From Endozoicomonas sp965261315 (GTDB lineage: Bacteria; Pseudomonadota; Gammaproteobacteria; Pseudomonadales; Endozoicomonadaceae): a stretch of 64,000 bases of DNA. Position 1 is the stretch's first letter. Every line of letters begins with the position of its first letter. Where the stretch lies: the NCBI GenBank assembly GCA_965261315.1, contig CBDHDM010000028.1:1-64000 (forward strand). Reading direction: 5' to 3'. Positions 34,557 to 42,911 of this stretch are shown here, piece after piece. A program made the translations under genes and the position numbers. The notes below the pieces were generated by a model. That model searched no databases and had not been told where the DNA came from. It saw only the letters and a list, made by a program, of their open reading frames with translations.

Positions 34557-34795
34557 TGGTATTTGTCCTGCAGAAAATCGCTATAGTCTTTGGCGTCTTC
34601 CAGCTCTTTTTCGCTGATTATCCCTGCCAGCTCGGCGACTGCACCTGTGAGTTGTGGTGCCTGAGGATTTTCTGTCCGGGGTAAGCTTTTCAAATAGTTC
34701 TCCACCAGTTTTGATAAGCTTTGCTGCTGCTTCGCGGCGTAGGCTTTGGCTTGCTGCACCACTTCAGGATCAACCGTCAGGGTTAATTTGTTCAT
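34553..34795 (-). CDS. DUF6364-type antitoxin, paralogue of 27775-28017
   Basis: 80 residues: MNKLTLTVDPEVVQQAKAYA, QQQSLSKLVENYLKSL and the acidic end ELEDAKDYSDFLQDKYQ. It shares both ends with the antitoxin at 27775. ATG 34795 lies just after AATACGTAT, part of a palindromic region (ATACGTAT...TACGTATT) that may be its operator. Confidence 0.82.
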   Translation of the reverse strand: MNKLTLTVDPEVVQQAKAYAAKQQQSLSKLVENYLKSLPRTENPQAPQLTGAVAELAGIISEKELEDAKDYSDFLQDKYQ

Positions 34796-34861
34796 TTTGT
34801 TACCCCACTATAATACGTATCATTTTTTTAAATTAGTACGTATTGGAGCCGTTGACAAGGT

Positions 34862-34915
34862 AAAAATCACTGCGTGATTTTGTTTAAACGCTGTAACGCT
34901 TTAACTTTCTTACAG
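34862..34915. repeat. Intergenic repeat block R8
   Basis: AAAATCAC-TGC-GTGATTTT hairpin (34863-34881) followed by GTTTAAACGCTGTAACGCTT. It stands directly before the galU ribosome region. Confidence 0.7.
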
Positions 34916-34922
34916 AGATTTT

Positions 34923-35744
34923 ATGTTAAAAAAATGCCTTTTCCCCGCCGCCGGTTACGGTACCCGCTTTCTCCCGGCCACCAAGAGTATGCCCAAAGAG
35001 ATGATGCCGGTGGTTTCAAAACCACTGATCGAATACGGGGTTGAAGAGGCCCTGGAAGCCGGGCTGGCGGATATCTGTATGGTCACCGGTCGGGGCAAAC
35101 GTGCCCTGGAAGACCATTTCGATGCCAACTACGAGCTGGAACACCAGATTGCCGGTACTGATAAGGAGTCCCTGCTGACCAATATCCGCCAGCTGATTGA
35201 TCAGTGCTCTTTCTCTTATACCCGGCAACGGGAGATGAAAGGGCTGGGCCACGCCATTCTCAGTGGTGAATCGCTGATTGGCGAACAGCCCTTTGGCGTG
35301 GTGCTGGCGGATGACCTGTGCATTAATCCGGACGGCCCTGGCGTGTTGTCGCAGATGGCTCAGCTCTACAAACAGTTTCGCTGCTCTATTGTAGCGGTGA
35401 TGGAAGTGCCGGAGAACGAGGTGCATAAGTACGGGGTGATTGCCGGGCAGGCCATCTCCGATGACCTGATCCGGGTGGAAACCATGGTGGAGAAGCCGAC
35501 TAAAGAGGATGCGCCCAGCAATCTGGCCATTATCGGCCGCTATATTCTGACCCCGGATATTTTTGACCTGATTCGTGATACCCAGCCCGGTAAAGGTGGT
35601 GAGATCCAGATTACCGATGCCCTGATGATGCAGGCCCAGCGCGGTTGTGTGCTGGCCTATAAGTTCAAGGGCAAGCGGTTTGATTGTGGCAGTATTGAGG
35701 GCTTTATCGAAGCGACCAACTATTGCTACGACAAATTGTATTGA
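34923..35744 (+). CDS. galU: UTP--glucose-1-phosphate uridylyltransferase
   Basis: 273 residues. It makes UDP-glucose, the substrate of Ugd, from UTP and glucose-1-phosphate. KCLFPAAGYGTRFLPATKSM is the nucleotide-binding N-terminus; VVLADDLC, YGVIAGQ, VEKPTKEDAPSNLAIIGRYI and the C-terminal KRFDCGSIEGFIEA are all kept. Length is close to the family norm (about 280-300). The ATG at 34923 follows ACAGAGATTTT, a moderate ribosome site. In the island it precedes a glycosyltransferase gene, and the frameshifted ugd lies about 8 kb upstream. Confidence 0.95.
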   Translation: MLKKCLFPAAGYGTRFLPATKSMPKEMMPVVSKPLIEYGVEEALEAGLADICMVTGRGKRALEDHFDANYELEHQIAGTDKESLLTNIRQLIDQCSFSYTRQREMKGLGHAILSGESLIGEQPFGVVLADDLCINPDGPGVLSQMAQLYKQFRCSIVAVMEVPENEVHKYGVIAGQAISDDLIRVETMVEKPTKEDAPSNLAIIGRYILTPDIFDLIRDTQPGKGGEIQITDALMMQAQRGCVLAYKFKGKRFDCGSIEGFIEATNYCYDKLY

Positions 35745-35811
35745 AAATCGCAGGGCGATTCTTTTGAAGTTTACCGCGTTTAAACGCATCAACACTTCAA
35801 CGCTGTAACCT
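35743..35811. repeat. Intergenic repeat block R9
   Basis: AAAATCGC-AGGG-CGATTCTTTT is the hairpin after galU. It is followed by GAAGTTTACCGCGTTTAAAC and CACTTCAACGCTGTAACC, before the glycosyltransferase gene. Confidence 0.7.
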
Positions 35812-35835
35812 TTGATATTCCCCAAGGAATCAAAA

Positions 35836-37401
35836 ATGAGATTAGGCATCGCGGCCATTTTCAAAAATGAGCACCCCTACATTATTGAGTGGCTGGCCTT
35901 TCATCGACTGATGGGCTTTGACCGTTTTTTTATTGCGGACAACGACAGTGATGATGGCTCCTCGGAGTTGCTGGCTGAGCTGCACGATGCCGGTCTGATT
36001 ACCCGTGTGCGGTTCCCGACGCCGGGAGGTGGTGCTCCCCAGGTGCCTGCCTATAATGCCTTACTGGCACAATTTGGCCATGAGGTGGACTGGCTGGCGT
36101 TTATTGATGCCGATGAGTTTATTGTGCCTGAGCCGGGTTGGTCGGTGCGGGATATTTTGTCGCCGTTGAGCGATGACGCCCGGGTTGGCGCTATCGGTAT
36201 GAATTGGGCGCTGTTTGGTTCCTCTGGCCATCAGCAGACAGAGCCGGCCCTGGTGACCGAGCGGTTTACCATGAGGGCGTTTCAGAACCAGGGGGTGAAC
36301 CGCCATATCAAGACGATGGTAAAGTCTGTCTGTTGCCGCTTGATGGAGAACCCCCACAAAGCTCAGCTGAGTGCCGGGCATTATGTTTACCCCGATGGGG
36401 CTGTGATGGCTTTTGACCCGAAGCATCCGGACGGGATGAGTGAACGGGTCTGCTGGGCCGGGTTGCGGGTCAATCATTATGTGATCAAATCCTATGAAGA
36501 GTTCAAGACCCGCAAACAGCCCCGTGGGCGGGCAACGACCAATAGCCAGCGGCTGGACCGGTTTTTTACCCAGCATGACCTGAACGATGAAACCTGCACC
36601 TGGCTTGAACCCTGGCTCCCTTCCCCGAACCGGGAGGTGGACGGAATTCTGGACCGGTTGGCGACCTGTCAGGCCAGCCCCGGATGGCTGCCCCGGCTGA
36701 AGCGTCGTGAGCAACGGGTATGGTGTCGGTTTCACCCGTCACCGGCATTTCAGCTGCAGCCGGTCAATCATCTGTTGCGGGCGGCAGGGCATTACCAGTG
36801 GCGTGCGGTGGGGGATGACCCCTGCTTCCGGCTGAAACCCCAGGGCGGGTTTCGTTCGGGCTGGTTTATGCTGTCGGTCCAGGTTCGCAGTTCGGTGACG
36901 CGTATGGAAGCGAAGCTCTATGTGGATTATGGCAACGGGTTTGTTGAGGAGGAGGCCATTACCCTTCCGTTACTTTCCGGCAAGCTGGCTAAACGGGTGG
37001 TTTATTTTCCGAAGAAGCCCCTTCGACTGCGTTTTGACCCGCTTGAGCAACCGGGGTTTCTGACAGTGAACCATATTTCCATGAGTCGGCTGACGGAGGG
37101 GTTTGCCCGTAAGCTGATGAGGAAAAAGTTATCAGCCCGTGGGATGGCGGTCAGTGAGCCGACTTCTGATGCACAGTGGCTGCAGGTGTATAACCAGTGC
37201 TTTCAGCCCTGTCAGCGGGGCATTGCCTATGAACAGTGGCTCAAGACCCACGAGTTACTGCCATTATCATCAGCCGCAGTAGAGGATGCCCTGACGGGGC
37301 TGACTTTTAAGCCCGTTATTTCTCTGGTGATGGCCACTTACAATGTAAGCGCCAATATAACCAGCGTTATAGCCAATCCCAACAGATCTGCTTATTCTTG
37401 A
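35836..37401 (+). pseudogene. Two-domain glycosyltransferase, cut by IS66 at the second domain
   Basis: ATG 35836 has AAGGAAT upstream. Residues 1-250 are a GT92/Glyco_tranf_2_4-like domain: IAAIFKNEHPYIIEWLAFHR, FFIADNDSDDGSSELL, FIDADEFIVPE (DxD) and RVNHYVIKSYEEFKTRK. A central beta-rich region follows. The last genuine residues, PVISLVMATYNVS, are the opening strand of a second, GT2 domain. IS66 begins at 37345 and the frame ends 19 codons later. The gene would have encoded a large, perhaps bifunctional, polymerase for a surface glycan; the fragment at 24039 may be a matching C-terminus. Confidence 0.75.
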
Positions 37402-39074
37402 GCCGCCTTCACTGCCCAGGGCAGAAGCTGTTCCAGTTTCTCAATCGTGTCAGCGTAAGGCAGTTCTTTTAAAATGTGGCTCAGGTATTGGAAAGGCTCC
37501 AGCCCATTGCCTTTTGCGCTTTCAATCAGGCTGTAATAGATGGCACTGGCTTTGGCACCCTTGGGTGTGTCTGCAAAGAGCCAGTTCTTGCGACCAAGAG
37601 TGAAGGGGCGGATAGCATTTTCCGCCGCTGCATTACTGATATTGATATCCCCATCTTCACAGTACACGACCAGTTTCGGCCATTGGTTCAGGGCATAGCT
37701 CATTGCTTTATGGGTCAGGCTGTCAGGTACCAGCCGGGTGATGTTTTTCTGTAACCACTGGTGCAGGTCATCCAGCAGGGGCTTGCTCTCCTGTTGTCGC
37801 CGAGTCTTCTTTTCCGGAGCAGTCAGGCCTTTGATGGCCTCTTCAATGGCATACAGCTTGCGGATTTTACCCAACGCAACATCGGCTTTGCTGACCTTGC
37901 TGTTCTTCACCTTCTTGCCCGGTTTGGCTTCGCCTTTTTTGGCATCGGTGAATTTACGGCGTACATGATCAAAGCAGCCAACCTGGATAATGCCTTCTTT
38001 TTTGCACACGGCGCTGTAACTGGCATAACCGTCAGTTTGCAGGTAACCGCTAAACCCTTCGAACAGGCGCAGGGGAACCTCCTTGCCTCTGGAAGGATCG
38101 TAATGGAACAGCACCGCCGGTTGCCCCGGTGGACCACCCCGTGTCACCCACATATATTTATCAGAGTGGAGTGATTTACTGAGTTCCTTGAGCACCTGAA
38201 CCCGGGTCTCATCGGCATTCATGATATGCCCTGTGCGCTGATGGTCTTCCATCAGGTTGATCAGTGGCTGCAGCTGCAGGGATAACCGGATCATCCAGTT
38301 GGCCATCGTCGTCCGGGTGATGGAGCCACCATAACGAGCCAGTATCTTTTCCTGCCGATACAGTGGCAGGGCATCGCAATATTTGGCACCGATGATCCAG
38401 GCCAGCATGTTGACGGTGACCGCCGATTTTGGAATGGGGTGCTTTGGGAGTTCAGCGGCTTTAATGACGCGTTTTTCGTGAGATTCTCCGCCCTGTTCAT
38501 CCTTCACAATGAATACGGCTTTTTCCTGCATAATCTCCTTGACCTGAACCCTGGCAGGAATAATATCCAGTTCTTCCCGGACTTTGGTGAAGAAGGTCTC
38601 AATGGCACCCTGCTTTTCTTCTTCGGTCAGTTCAATACGTTCCTGGACTCTCGGCAGTGACGGCGACAGAGGTTGACGCCCCTTGCGTTTCTTTGGGGGC
38701 TTTGGACTTTCCTCTGTTTCTTCCTGAGCATCTTCATCCGGATCAACGGCACAGTCCGTTAATTCTGCTTCATTGAAGATTTCACCCTGACCACTGAACT
38801 TTTCAGAGCTTCGACCGTAAAGGCGGGCACGTTCCAAACGCAGGTATTCTTCCAGAATAGCGATGCGTTTTTTCTGCTCTTCGATGACAAAAGACTTTTT
38901 CTGGATAATGTCGTCTTTCTCAAGAATGACATTGTCTTTTTCGAGAATGACACCGTCCATGGCCTGGATGGCCTCAAGTAAGGCCTCCAGATCCAAAGCT
39001 GTTTCAGCGCTTCCTGCCAGTAAACTCAGGGCGGATTTTGGCTGATAAATGAGGGTGTCAATGGGTGATTTCAT
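37392..39074 (-). CDS. tnpC: IS66 transposase TnpC
   Basis: 560 residues. The N-terminal coiled segment (LEKDNVILEKDDIIQKK) and leucine-rich stretch precede AKYCDALPLYRQEKILARYG, NADETRVQV (DDE Asp), GYLQTDGYASY (second Asp), CFDHVRRKFTDA and the C-terminal NAAENAIRPFTLGRKNWLFA. The full catalytic set appears intact. Confidence 0.95.
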   Translation of the reverse strand: MKSPIDTLIYQPKSALSLLAGSAETALDLEALLEAIQAMDGVILEKDNVILEKDDIIQKKSFVIEEQKKRIAILEEYLRLERARLYGRSSEKFSGQGEIFNEAELTDCAVDPDEDAQEETEESPKPPKKRKGRQPLSPSLPRVQERIELTEEEKQGAIETFFTKVREELDIIPARVQVKEIMQEKAVFIVKDEQGGESHEKRVIKAAELPKHPIPKSAVTVNMLAWIIGAKYCDALPLYRQEKILARYGGSITRTTMANWMIRLSLQLQPLINLMEDHQRTGHIMNADETRVQVLKELSKSLHSDKYMWVTRGGPPGQPAVLFHYDPSRGKEVPLRLFEGFSGYLQTDGYASYSAVCKKEGIIQVGCFDHVRRKFTDAKKGEAKPGKKVKNSKVSKADVALGKIRKLYAIEEAIKGLTAPEKKTRRQQESKPLLDDLHQWLQKNITRLVPDSLTHKAMSYALNQWPKLVVYCEDGDINISNAAAENAIRPFTLGRKNWLFADTPKGAKASAIYYSLIESAKGNGLEPFQYLSHILKELPYADTIEKLEQLLPWAVKAAQE

Positions 39075-39110
39075 AGCCGATATTTTACCATAAGCGGCTG
39101 AGTTTTAAGA

Positions 39111-39479
39111 CTAAAAACAGCTTTCGTAATGTCTTTTTTTATGGGGTTTCATCGCACTGAGATTATAGCCATCAAGCAGCCAATTGAGCTGTTGGCCTGT
39201 TAAGGCTAACAGTTCGTCATCGGGCTTTGGCCAGTGGAACTTATCCTCTGCCAAGCTCTTGTAATAAAGCACAAAACCATTATCTTCCCAGAACAAGCAC
39301 TTGATTTTATTGCGATGACGGTTGGTGAAGGCATAGAGGTGACCATCAAAAGGGTTATGCCCAAGTTCCTGCTCGATCAGTACCGCCAGCCCCTTGAAGG
39401 ACTTTCGAAAATCGATGGGATCCCGATAAAGGTAGACCTCAGGCAAGCTGGACGACGGGCGCATTACAGGTTGATTCAT
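39111..39479 (-). CDS. tnpB: IS66 accessory protein TnpB (Orf2 type)
   Basis: 122 residues: VYLYRDPIDFRKSFKGLAVL, HLYAFTNRHRNKIKCLFWED and NGFVLYYKSLAEDKFHWPKP are the IS66 Orf2 signature. It overlaps tnpA by four bases and precedes tnpC by 36 bases. Confidence 0.95.
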   Translation of the reverse strand: MNQPVMRPSSSLPEVYLYRDPIDFRKSFKGLAVLIEQELGHNPFDGHLYAFTNRHRNKIKCLFWEDNGFVLYYKSLAEDKFHWPKPDDELLALTGQQLNWLLDGYNLSAMKPHKKRHYESCF

Positions 39480-39808
39480 CGCAGCAATCCAATCAACTCA
39501 CCAGCCAGAGCGAGGTTTTGATGATTAATCCCGGAAACACTGAGCCCACTGGGCAATGATACCGTTAAAGGGGATGATTCTTCGCAAGTTTGACTCTGGT
39601 TCTGCGTCAGGGAAACGGGCACAAAGGCAGAAACAGTTTTTGATGATAAAGCAGGAGCTTTCCCAGTCCGCAACTTCTTTTTCCAGTATCCAAGTTGTGA
39701 TGGCTTAACGCCGTTCTGTCGACTCCAGGCATTTTGGCTCAACCCGGAGTCATGCCAGGCTTCGACTCGTTGCTGCCATTGTTCCCGGGTAGTTTTTGGA
39801 TTGTCCAT
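39476..39808 (-). CDS. tnpA: IS66 accessory protein TnpA
   Basis: 110 residues: REQWQQRVEAWHDSGLSQNA then WSRQNGVKPSQLGYWKKKLR form the helix-turn-helix of the IS66 TnpA protein. First gene of the tnpABC operon; ATG 39808 has GGAGGC upstream. Confidence 0.93.
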   Translation of the reverse strand: MDNPKTTREQWQQRVEAWHDSGLSQNAWSRQNGVKPSQLGYWKKKLRTGKAPALSSKTVSAFVPVSLTQNQSQTCEESSPLTVSLPSGLSVSGINHQNLALAGELIGLLR

Positions 39809-39889
39809 CGGAGCCTCCGTGTAATCAGAGACCTTATGATTCCTTATCAGCGTTTAGCCGGGTAGAACGTGGGTTATTTTGGCGCTTAC

Positions 39890-40358
39890 GAACCAGTGCC
39901 TTGTTTTTACCTAAGTCGTATATCCCATGAGGTATAACCTTGCCATTACTCTGGCTGGGAAAATCGTGATCGTTGACAATCGTTGGCTCAATAGCATCCG
40001 TTACTCCTGCGCGATAGAAATTGCCCAACATCTCCTTCTTTTTGGTGTCCATGCTAAGTACTGGTTTGCCTGCATCCAAATACTCCTGTATCAATCTGTT
40101 TATATTCTTAAATTGAGCGTCGCGATCTTTGTTATGGCCCATCGTCTTCTTTTTTTGAAGCTGACGACGGCGAAATCCTTGTTCATAAAGCACCTTGGAA
40201 ACTACATTCTTACTTGCTGGAGTGTCTGTCTTCTCAAGTTCCCGGGAAATATCTCGACGGGAGAGATTTGTCCATCGGACTTCCTGTCGCATTGGATCAC
40301 CTGCGGTATGGTCGTGTAGAATGCGGAGCACGTTATCAACCAAATTTGGACATACCAC
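39890..40358 (-). pseudogene. ISAzo13 transposase catalytic part, truncated
   Basis: The same frame as 2357-3313, ending at YDLGKNKALV where IS66 begins; the following 18 codons belong to IS66. The second catalytic Asp and the Glu are gone, so it is inactive. Confidence 0.85.
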
Positions 40359-40360
40359 CG

Positions 40361-40630
40361 TTAGTCTTCTTCTTCCCCCCTCTTACGAATCCGATTCGTA
40401 GTGAGCTGTTCTTCAGAATTAAGTTCAGTTATTCCATGAACGACAGTCTCCCGATGGCAGCCCAATAATTGAGATATGTACTGGATACCTCCATGACCCA
40501 ACTTCACTGCTTCAATAGCAGCGTACCTTCTCCGATCTCGCTCATTGAGTGAACAGAAAAAATCCATCATCTGAGCTTCAACTACTTCTGAATAATTACC
40601 CATAACCGCTCGCACAGGAAAGAATCTCAA
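40361..40630 (-). CDS. ISAzo13 transposase N-terminal part, copy 2
   Basis: 89 residues, identical to the frame at 3316-3585, including the GGGGGG run at its end. It is not functional alone. Confidence 0.65.
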   Translation of the reverse strand: MRFFPVRAVMGNYSEVVEAQMMDFFCSLNERDRRRYAAIEAVKLGHGGIQYISQLLGCHRETVVHGITELNSEEQLTTNRIRKRGEEED

Positions 40631-40652
40631 GGAAGATATTTATGGCTCTTTA

Positions 40653-41354
40653 CTATAGGCGAAATGTAGGAATTATTTCAGGACAATTCCTTAATTGCTC
40701 CTTGTTGGAAGGCAAACCCGTTCTTTGTGTCATCCGAAATTCAGATTTTGTTGGGGTTGTCTGGTCAGGGTGACGAGATGGGTTGCCTTCTGAGCATGCC
40801 AGCCTTTTCTCAACGCGATGAAGTCCATACTGCAGCTCCATCTTCTCCATAACTTTTTCCCACTCCCGATAGTCACCATGAGGGTTATGGATTGTTCCTC
40901 TCTCATTGACTGTTGCGTACATAAGATGCACATGCAGATGTTCAGAATCGCCGTGAACCACATACAGGGTTGGGCGTTGGCCCGGAGCTATCTCTTTTAG
41001 AGAGTGCTGGGCTATCTGGCATGCTAAAGCTGGTGAAACTTTGCTGCTGTCGCTGGGATGGAAAGCTATCACTCTGTGCTCCCAGCCACTTTTGGGTGGC
41101 GCTTTTCCGGGGCGATGTTCGATGTTCCACTTTTCTATATCACTAATAAACCGCTTGGCAGCTTGTTTCGGATCAAGGAATCTGATGGCAGGAAAAGCAT
41201 AATCAGTTTCGATTTTTAAAATGCGCTCGGATTGATGACTTTTCTGGAGTTGCTGAGCAGTTGTATTGGTTCTCTTGGCGTTTGGGTCCAGCATGTATTT
41301 TGCAACGCTGATCCCATCTTTACTGGTTCCGTTGATTTTTGCATCAGCGATCAT
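40653..41354 (-). pseudogene. mobA: Relaxase (MobA/VirD2 type), C-terminus removed by ISAzo13
   Basis: Genuine sequence covers 40692-41354. DGISVAKYMLDPNAKR, HRVIAFHPSD and the metal-binding HGDSEHLHVHLMYATVNE (three-His cluster) identify a nicking relaxase of mobilizable elements. The frame continues into the IS and stops at TFRL. Relaxases are normally longer, with C-terminal domains lost here. It overlaps mobC by 11 bases. The nuclease core remains, but function is doubtful. Confidence 0.8.
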
Positions 41355-41661
41355 GTTTGCTACCCTCTATTCCGATCAATGTCCCCAGTTGACTCACCAG
41401 CGCACGAATATCTTCTGTCAGCGGTAACTGTTCAGATTCTATAACTGCAAGTAAATCACTGAGCCCGTTGCCAACTTTTGCTACTGCTTGCAGGTGGTCG
41501 CGAGTGACCTGACGTGGGACGGTTTGCAATACATTGTTATCAACGCATACACGTACATACTCGGACAAGCTGAGGTTGCATTGTTCTGCTTTTTTTGCGA
41601 AATGCCGTTTTTCTGCGGCTGTTACGCGTAATTGAATGTGTGTGTTTTTCTTGATCTCCAT
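41344..41661 (-). CDS. mobC: MobC-like mobilization protein
   Basis: 105 residues from ATG 41661 (AGGA upstream). KKNTHIQLRVTAAEKRHFAK then AEQCNLSLSEYVRVCVDNN is a ribbon-helix-helix of MobC-type oriT-binding proteins. It precedes the relaxase in one operon and would help it open the transfer origin. Confidence 0.78.
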   Translation of the reverse strand: MEIKKNTHIQLRVTAAEKRHFAKKAEQCNLSLSEYVRVCVDNNVLQTVPRQVTRDHLQAVAKVGNGLSDLLAVIESEQLPLTEDIRALVSQLGTLIGIEGSKHDR

Positions 41662-41771
41662 GACTTGATATCCTGTTTGATATATGCATGCTATCAAGTT
41701 TTATTGAAGGAAAACTTTGGGTGGATAAAATAAATCTGACCATCCGGTTTCACATGGTGGTCAGGGGAAGT

Positions 41772-42056
41772 TTATTGGCTGGAAACGTTTTCATATTTCA
41801 GGAATAGTCTGAGAAGGACATCATTTAACTCAAGTAAATCATCGCAAGGCTGCAGTTCTTGTTTGCGCATCATATCGATAATCAAATCCAACTGAGTGCT
41901 AAAATCGTTAAAAATGATCTGGCGTTTTTCTTCTACAGAATCATGGTCATGCCTATTTGTGCTTTCATCAATTTTGATATCGAGCCCCAAGGCTTTGGCC
42001 GCGGTGACAAGGTCGGCTGTATTGTGAAATACTGACCAGCGCTGAATGAAGTTCAT
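41772..42056 (-). CDS. Unknown protein of the mobilization region (94 aa)
   Basis: MNFIQRWSVFHNTADLVTAA starts at ATG 42056 with AAGGAG upstream; a GTG at 42089 is also possible. The product is acidic and helical, ending LNDVLLRLFLKYENVSSQ. No family is recognised. It sits between mobC and the CI-like repressor on the same strand. Confidence 0.5.
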   Translation of the reverse strand: MNFIQRWSVFHNTADLVTAAKALGLDIKIDESTNRHDHDSVEEKRQIIFNDFSTQLDLIIDMMRKQELQPCDDLLELNDVLLRLFLKYENVSSQ

Positions 42057-42184
42057 GCTCAAACAAATCTCCTTTTGTGATGTGCTCACTATACCGATAA
42101 TAGGGCTGGAGAAACGTTAAGCCATAATTTTTTTGCGCGGGAGTGAAACGACTGCGCACTCCGCGATTGCACGCTTGCTATGCA

Positions 42185-42222
42185 GTGATGTCATGACACG
42201 GTAGTTTGCGTGTTGACATCAC
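42185..42222. other. Inverted repeat near mob genes, terminator or oriT candidate
   Basis: GTGATGTCA (42185-42193) pairs with TGACATCAC (42214-42222) around a 20-base loop. It overlaps the stop of the CI-like gene. With mobC and a relaxase downstream it could be part of the transfer origin, but a simple terminator is equally possible. Confidence 0.35.
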
Positions 42223-42494
42223 CCTTGCTTGCTCCCGCTTCCATAGATTTCTGACTGTGTTTTTTTACTTACTTCATCAATACATTCAGAAAAAGATTGA
42301 TCACAAGCGTAGTGATAAATTCTAAAGGCTGGTCCGTCACCACTGACAAGCCATGATAAGCTGACGTGCTCTCTGTGGTGGATTGCATTCAAAATGTCCG
42401 GACCAGAAATATTCCCCTTTTTCATAGTTTCAGCAGCACCACGAGAGGCACCGAGAATAGTGGCCCAAGGGTAGATTTTTCGTCCGTTGAGCAC
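42219..42494 (-). CDS. CI-repressor-like helix-turn-helix protein, start uncertain
   Basis: 91 residues from a GTG at 42494. YPWATILGASRGAAETMKKG, SGPDILNAIHHREHVSLSWL and VSGDGPAF match small phage CI-type N-terminal domains. The in-frame sequence upstream (FSERLRLVLNGRK) belongs to the domain but has no ATG before a stop, so the original start may be mutated. It would control the island's genes. Confidence 0.65.
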   Translation of the reverse strand: MLNGRKIYPWATILGASRGAAETMKKGNISGPDILNAIHHREHVSLSWLVSGDGPAFRIYHYACDQSFSECIDEVSKKTQSEIYGSGSKQG

Positions 42495-42615
42495 TAAACG
42501 CAGTCGCTCACTAAAGTCAGTGTTATAGGGGAACAGAAAGCCAAATCATTATCTTCGGAAGTATTCTTTTATTAGGATTTGTGACTAAGAGACAGGCGCA
42601 GGGGGGGGGCTTCAT

Positions 42616-42729
42616 GTGATTGTTTTGGCGTTGGGGCGTGATGGTGGAGTTTCTTTAGAGCCTACCGAAGCGAAGGTGATCAGCAAAATTCTAGATGAGG
42701 TTTGCGTGGCATTGGAGGTCGATGACTGA
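42616..42729 (+). CDS. Possible small ORF (37 aa) after a nine-G run
   Basis: GTG 42616 opens VIVLALGRDGGVSLEPTEAK then VISKILDEVCVALEVDD. The composition looks coding. A run of nine G (42601-42609) just upstream could place an earlier start in or out of frame. It may be the tail of a larger lost gene. No family recognised. Confidence 0.3.
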   Translation: MIVLALGRDGGVSLEPTEAKVISKILDEVCVALEVDD

Positions 42730-42911
42730 ATAACCGTTGAGTGCACCCTCTTAATATCTGGGGGATTTCTCTAGACTTGAGGCCTCCTCACAGAACAAAT
42801 TTGATGCTCATTTCTGTTTAAGTAAGAAATCAGACAGAATTATGATAACAAAATTAATTGATTATCAACTGTGATTTCTATAGTTGATTGTATGTTGTTG
42901 TGTATTTATTC

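Larger units (their letters stand above)
37345..39889 (-). mobile_element. IS66-family insertion sequence (2545 bp)
   Basis: The ends are GTAAGCGCCAATATAACC (37345) and the complement of GTAAGCGCCAAAATAACC (ending 39889), the standard IS66 terminus. It carries tnpA, tnpB and tnpC. The 8 bases outside the ends differ (CTTACAAT versus GAACCAGT), so the flanks are not a simple insertion pair. Recombination or an IS-adjacent deletion joined the glycosyltransferase to the truncated ISAzo13. Confidence 0.9.
39890..40691 (-). mobile_element. ISAzo13-family insertion sequence, truncated copy 2
   Basis: It matches 2845-3646 nearly base for base and keeps the right end (GGACAATTCC, then TTA). The left 500 or so bases, with the catalytic C-terminus, are lost at the IS66 edge at 39889. 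The right end disrupts the relaxase gene. Confidence 0.88.

Noticed and set aside
27276..35811. Intergenic repeats as integron attC sites separating gene cassettes
   Set aside because: The repeats do not show the GTTRRRY core or the paired R/L boxes of attC, genes face both ways, and no integron integrase is seen. They are better described as a separate repeat family.
35016..35864. 282-codon minus-strand frame over galU
   Set aside because: It is antisense to a clearly conserved galU and has no recognisable motifs.
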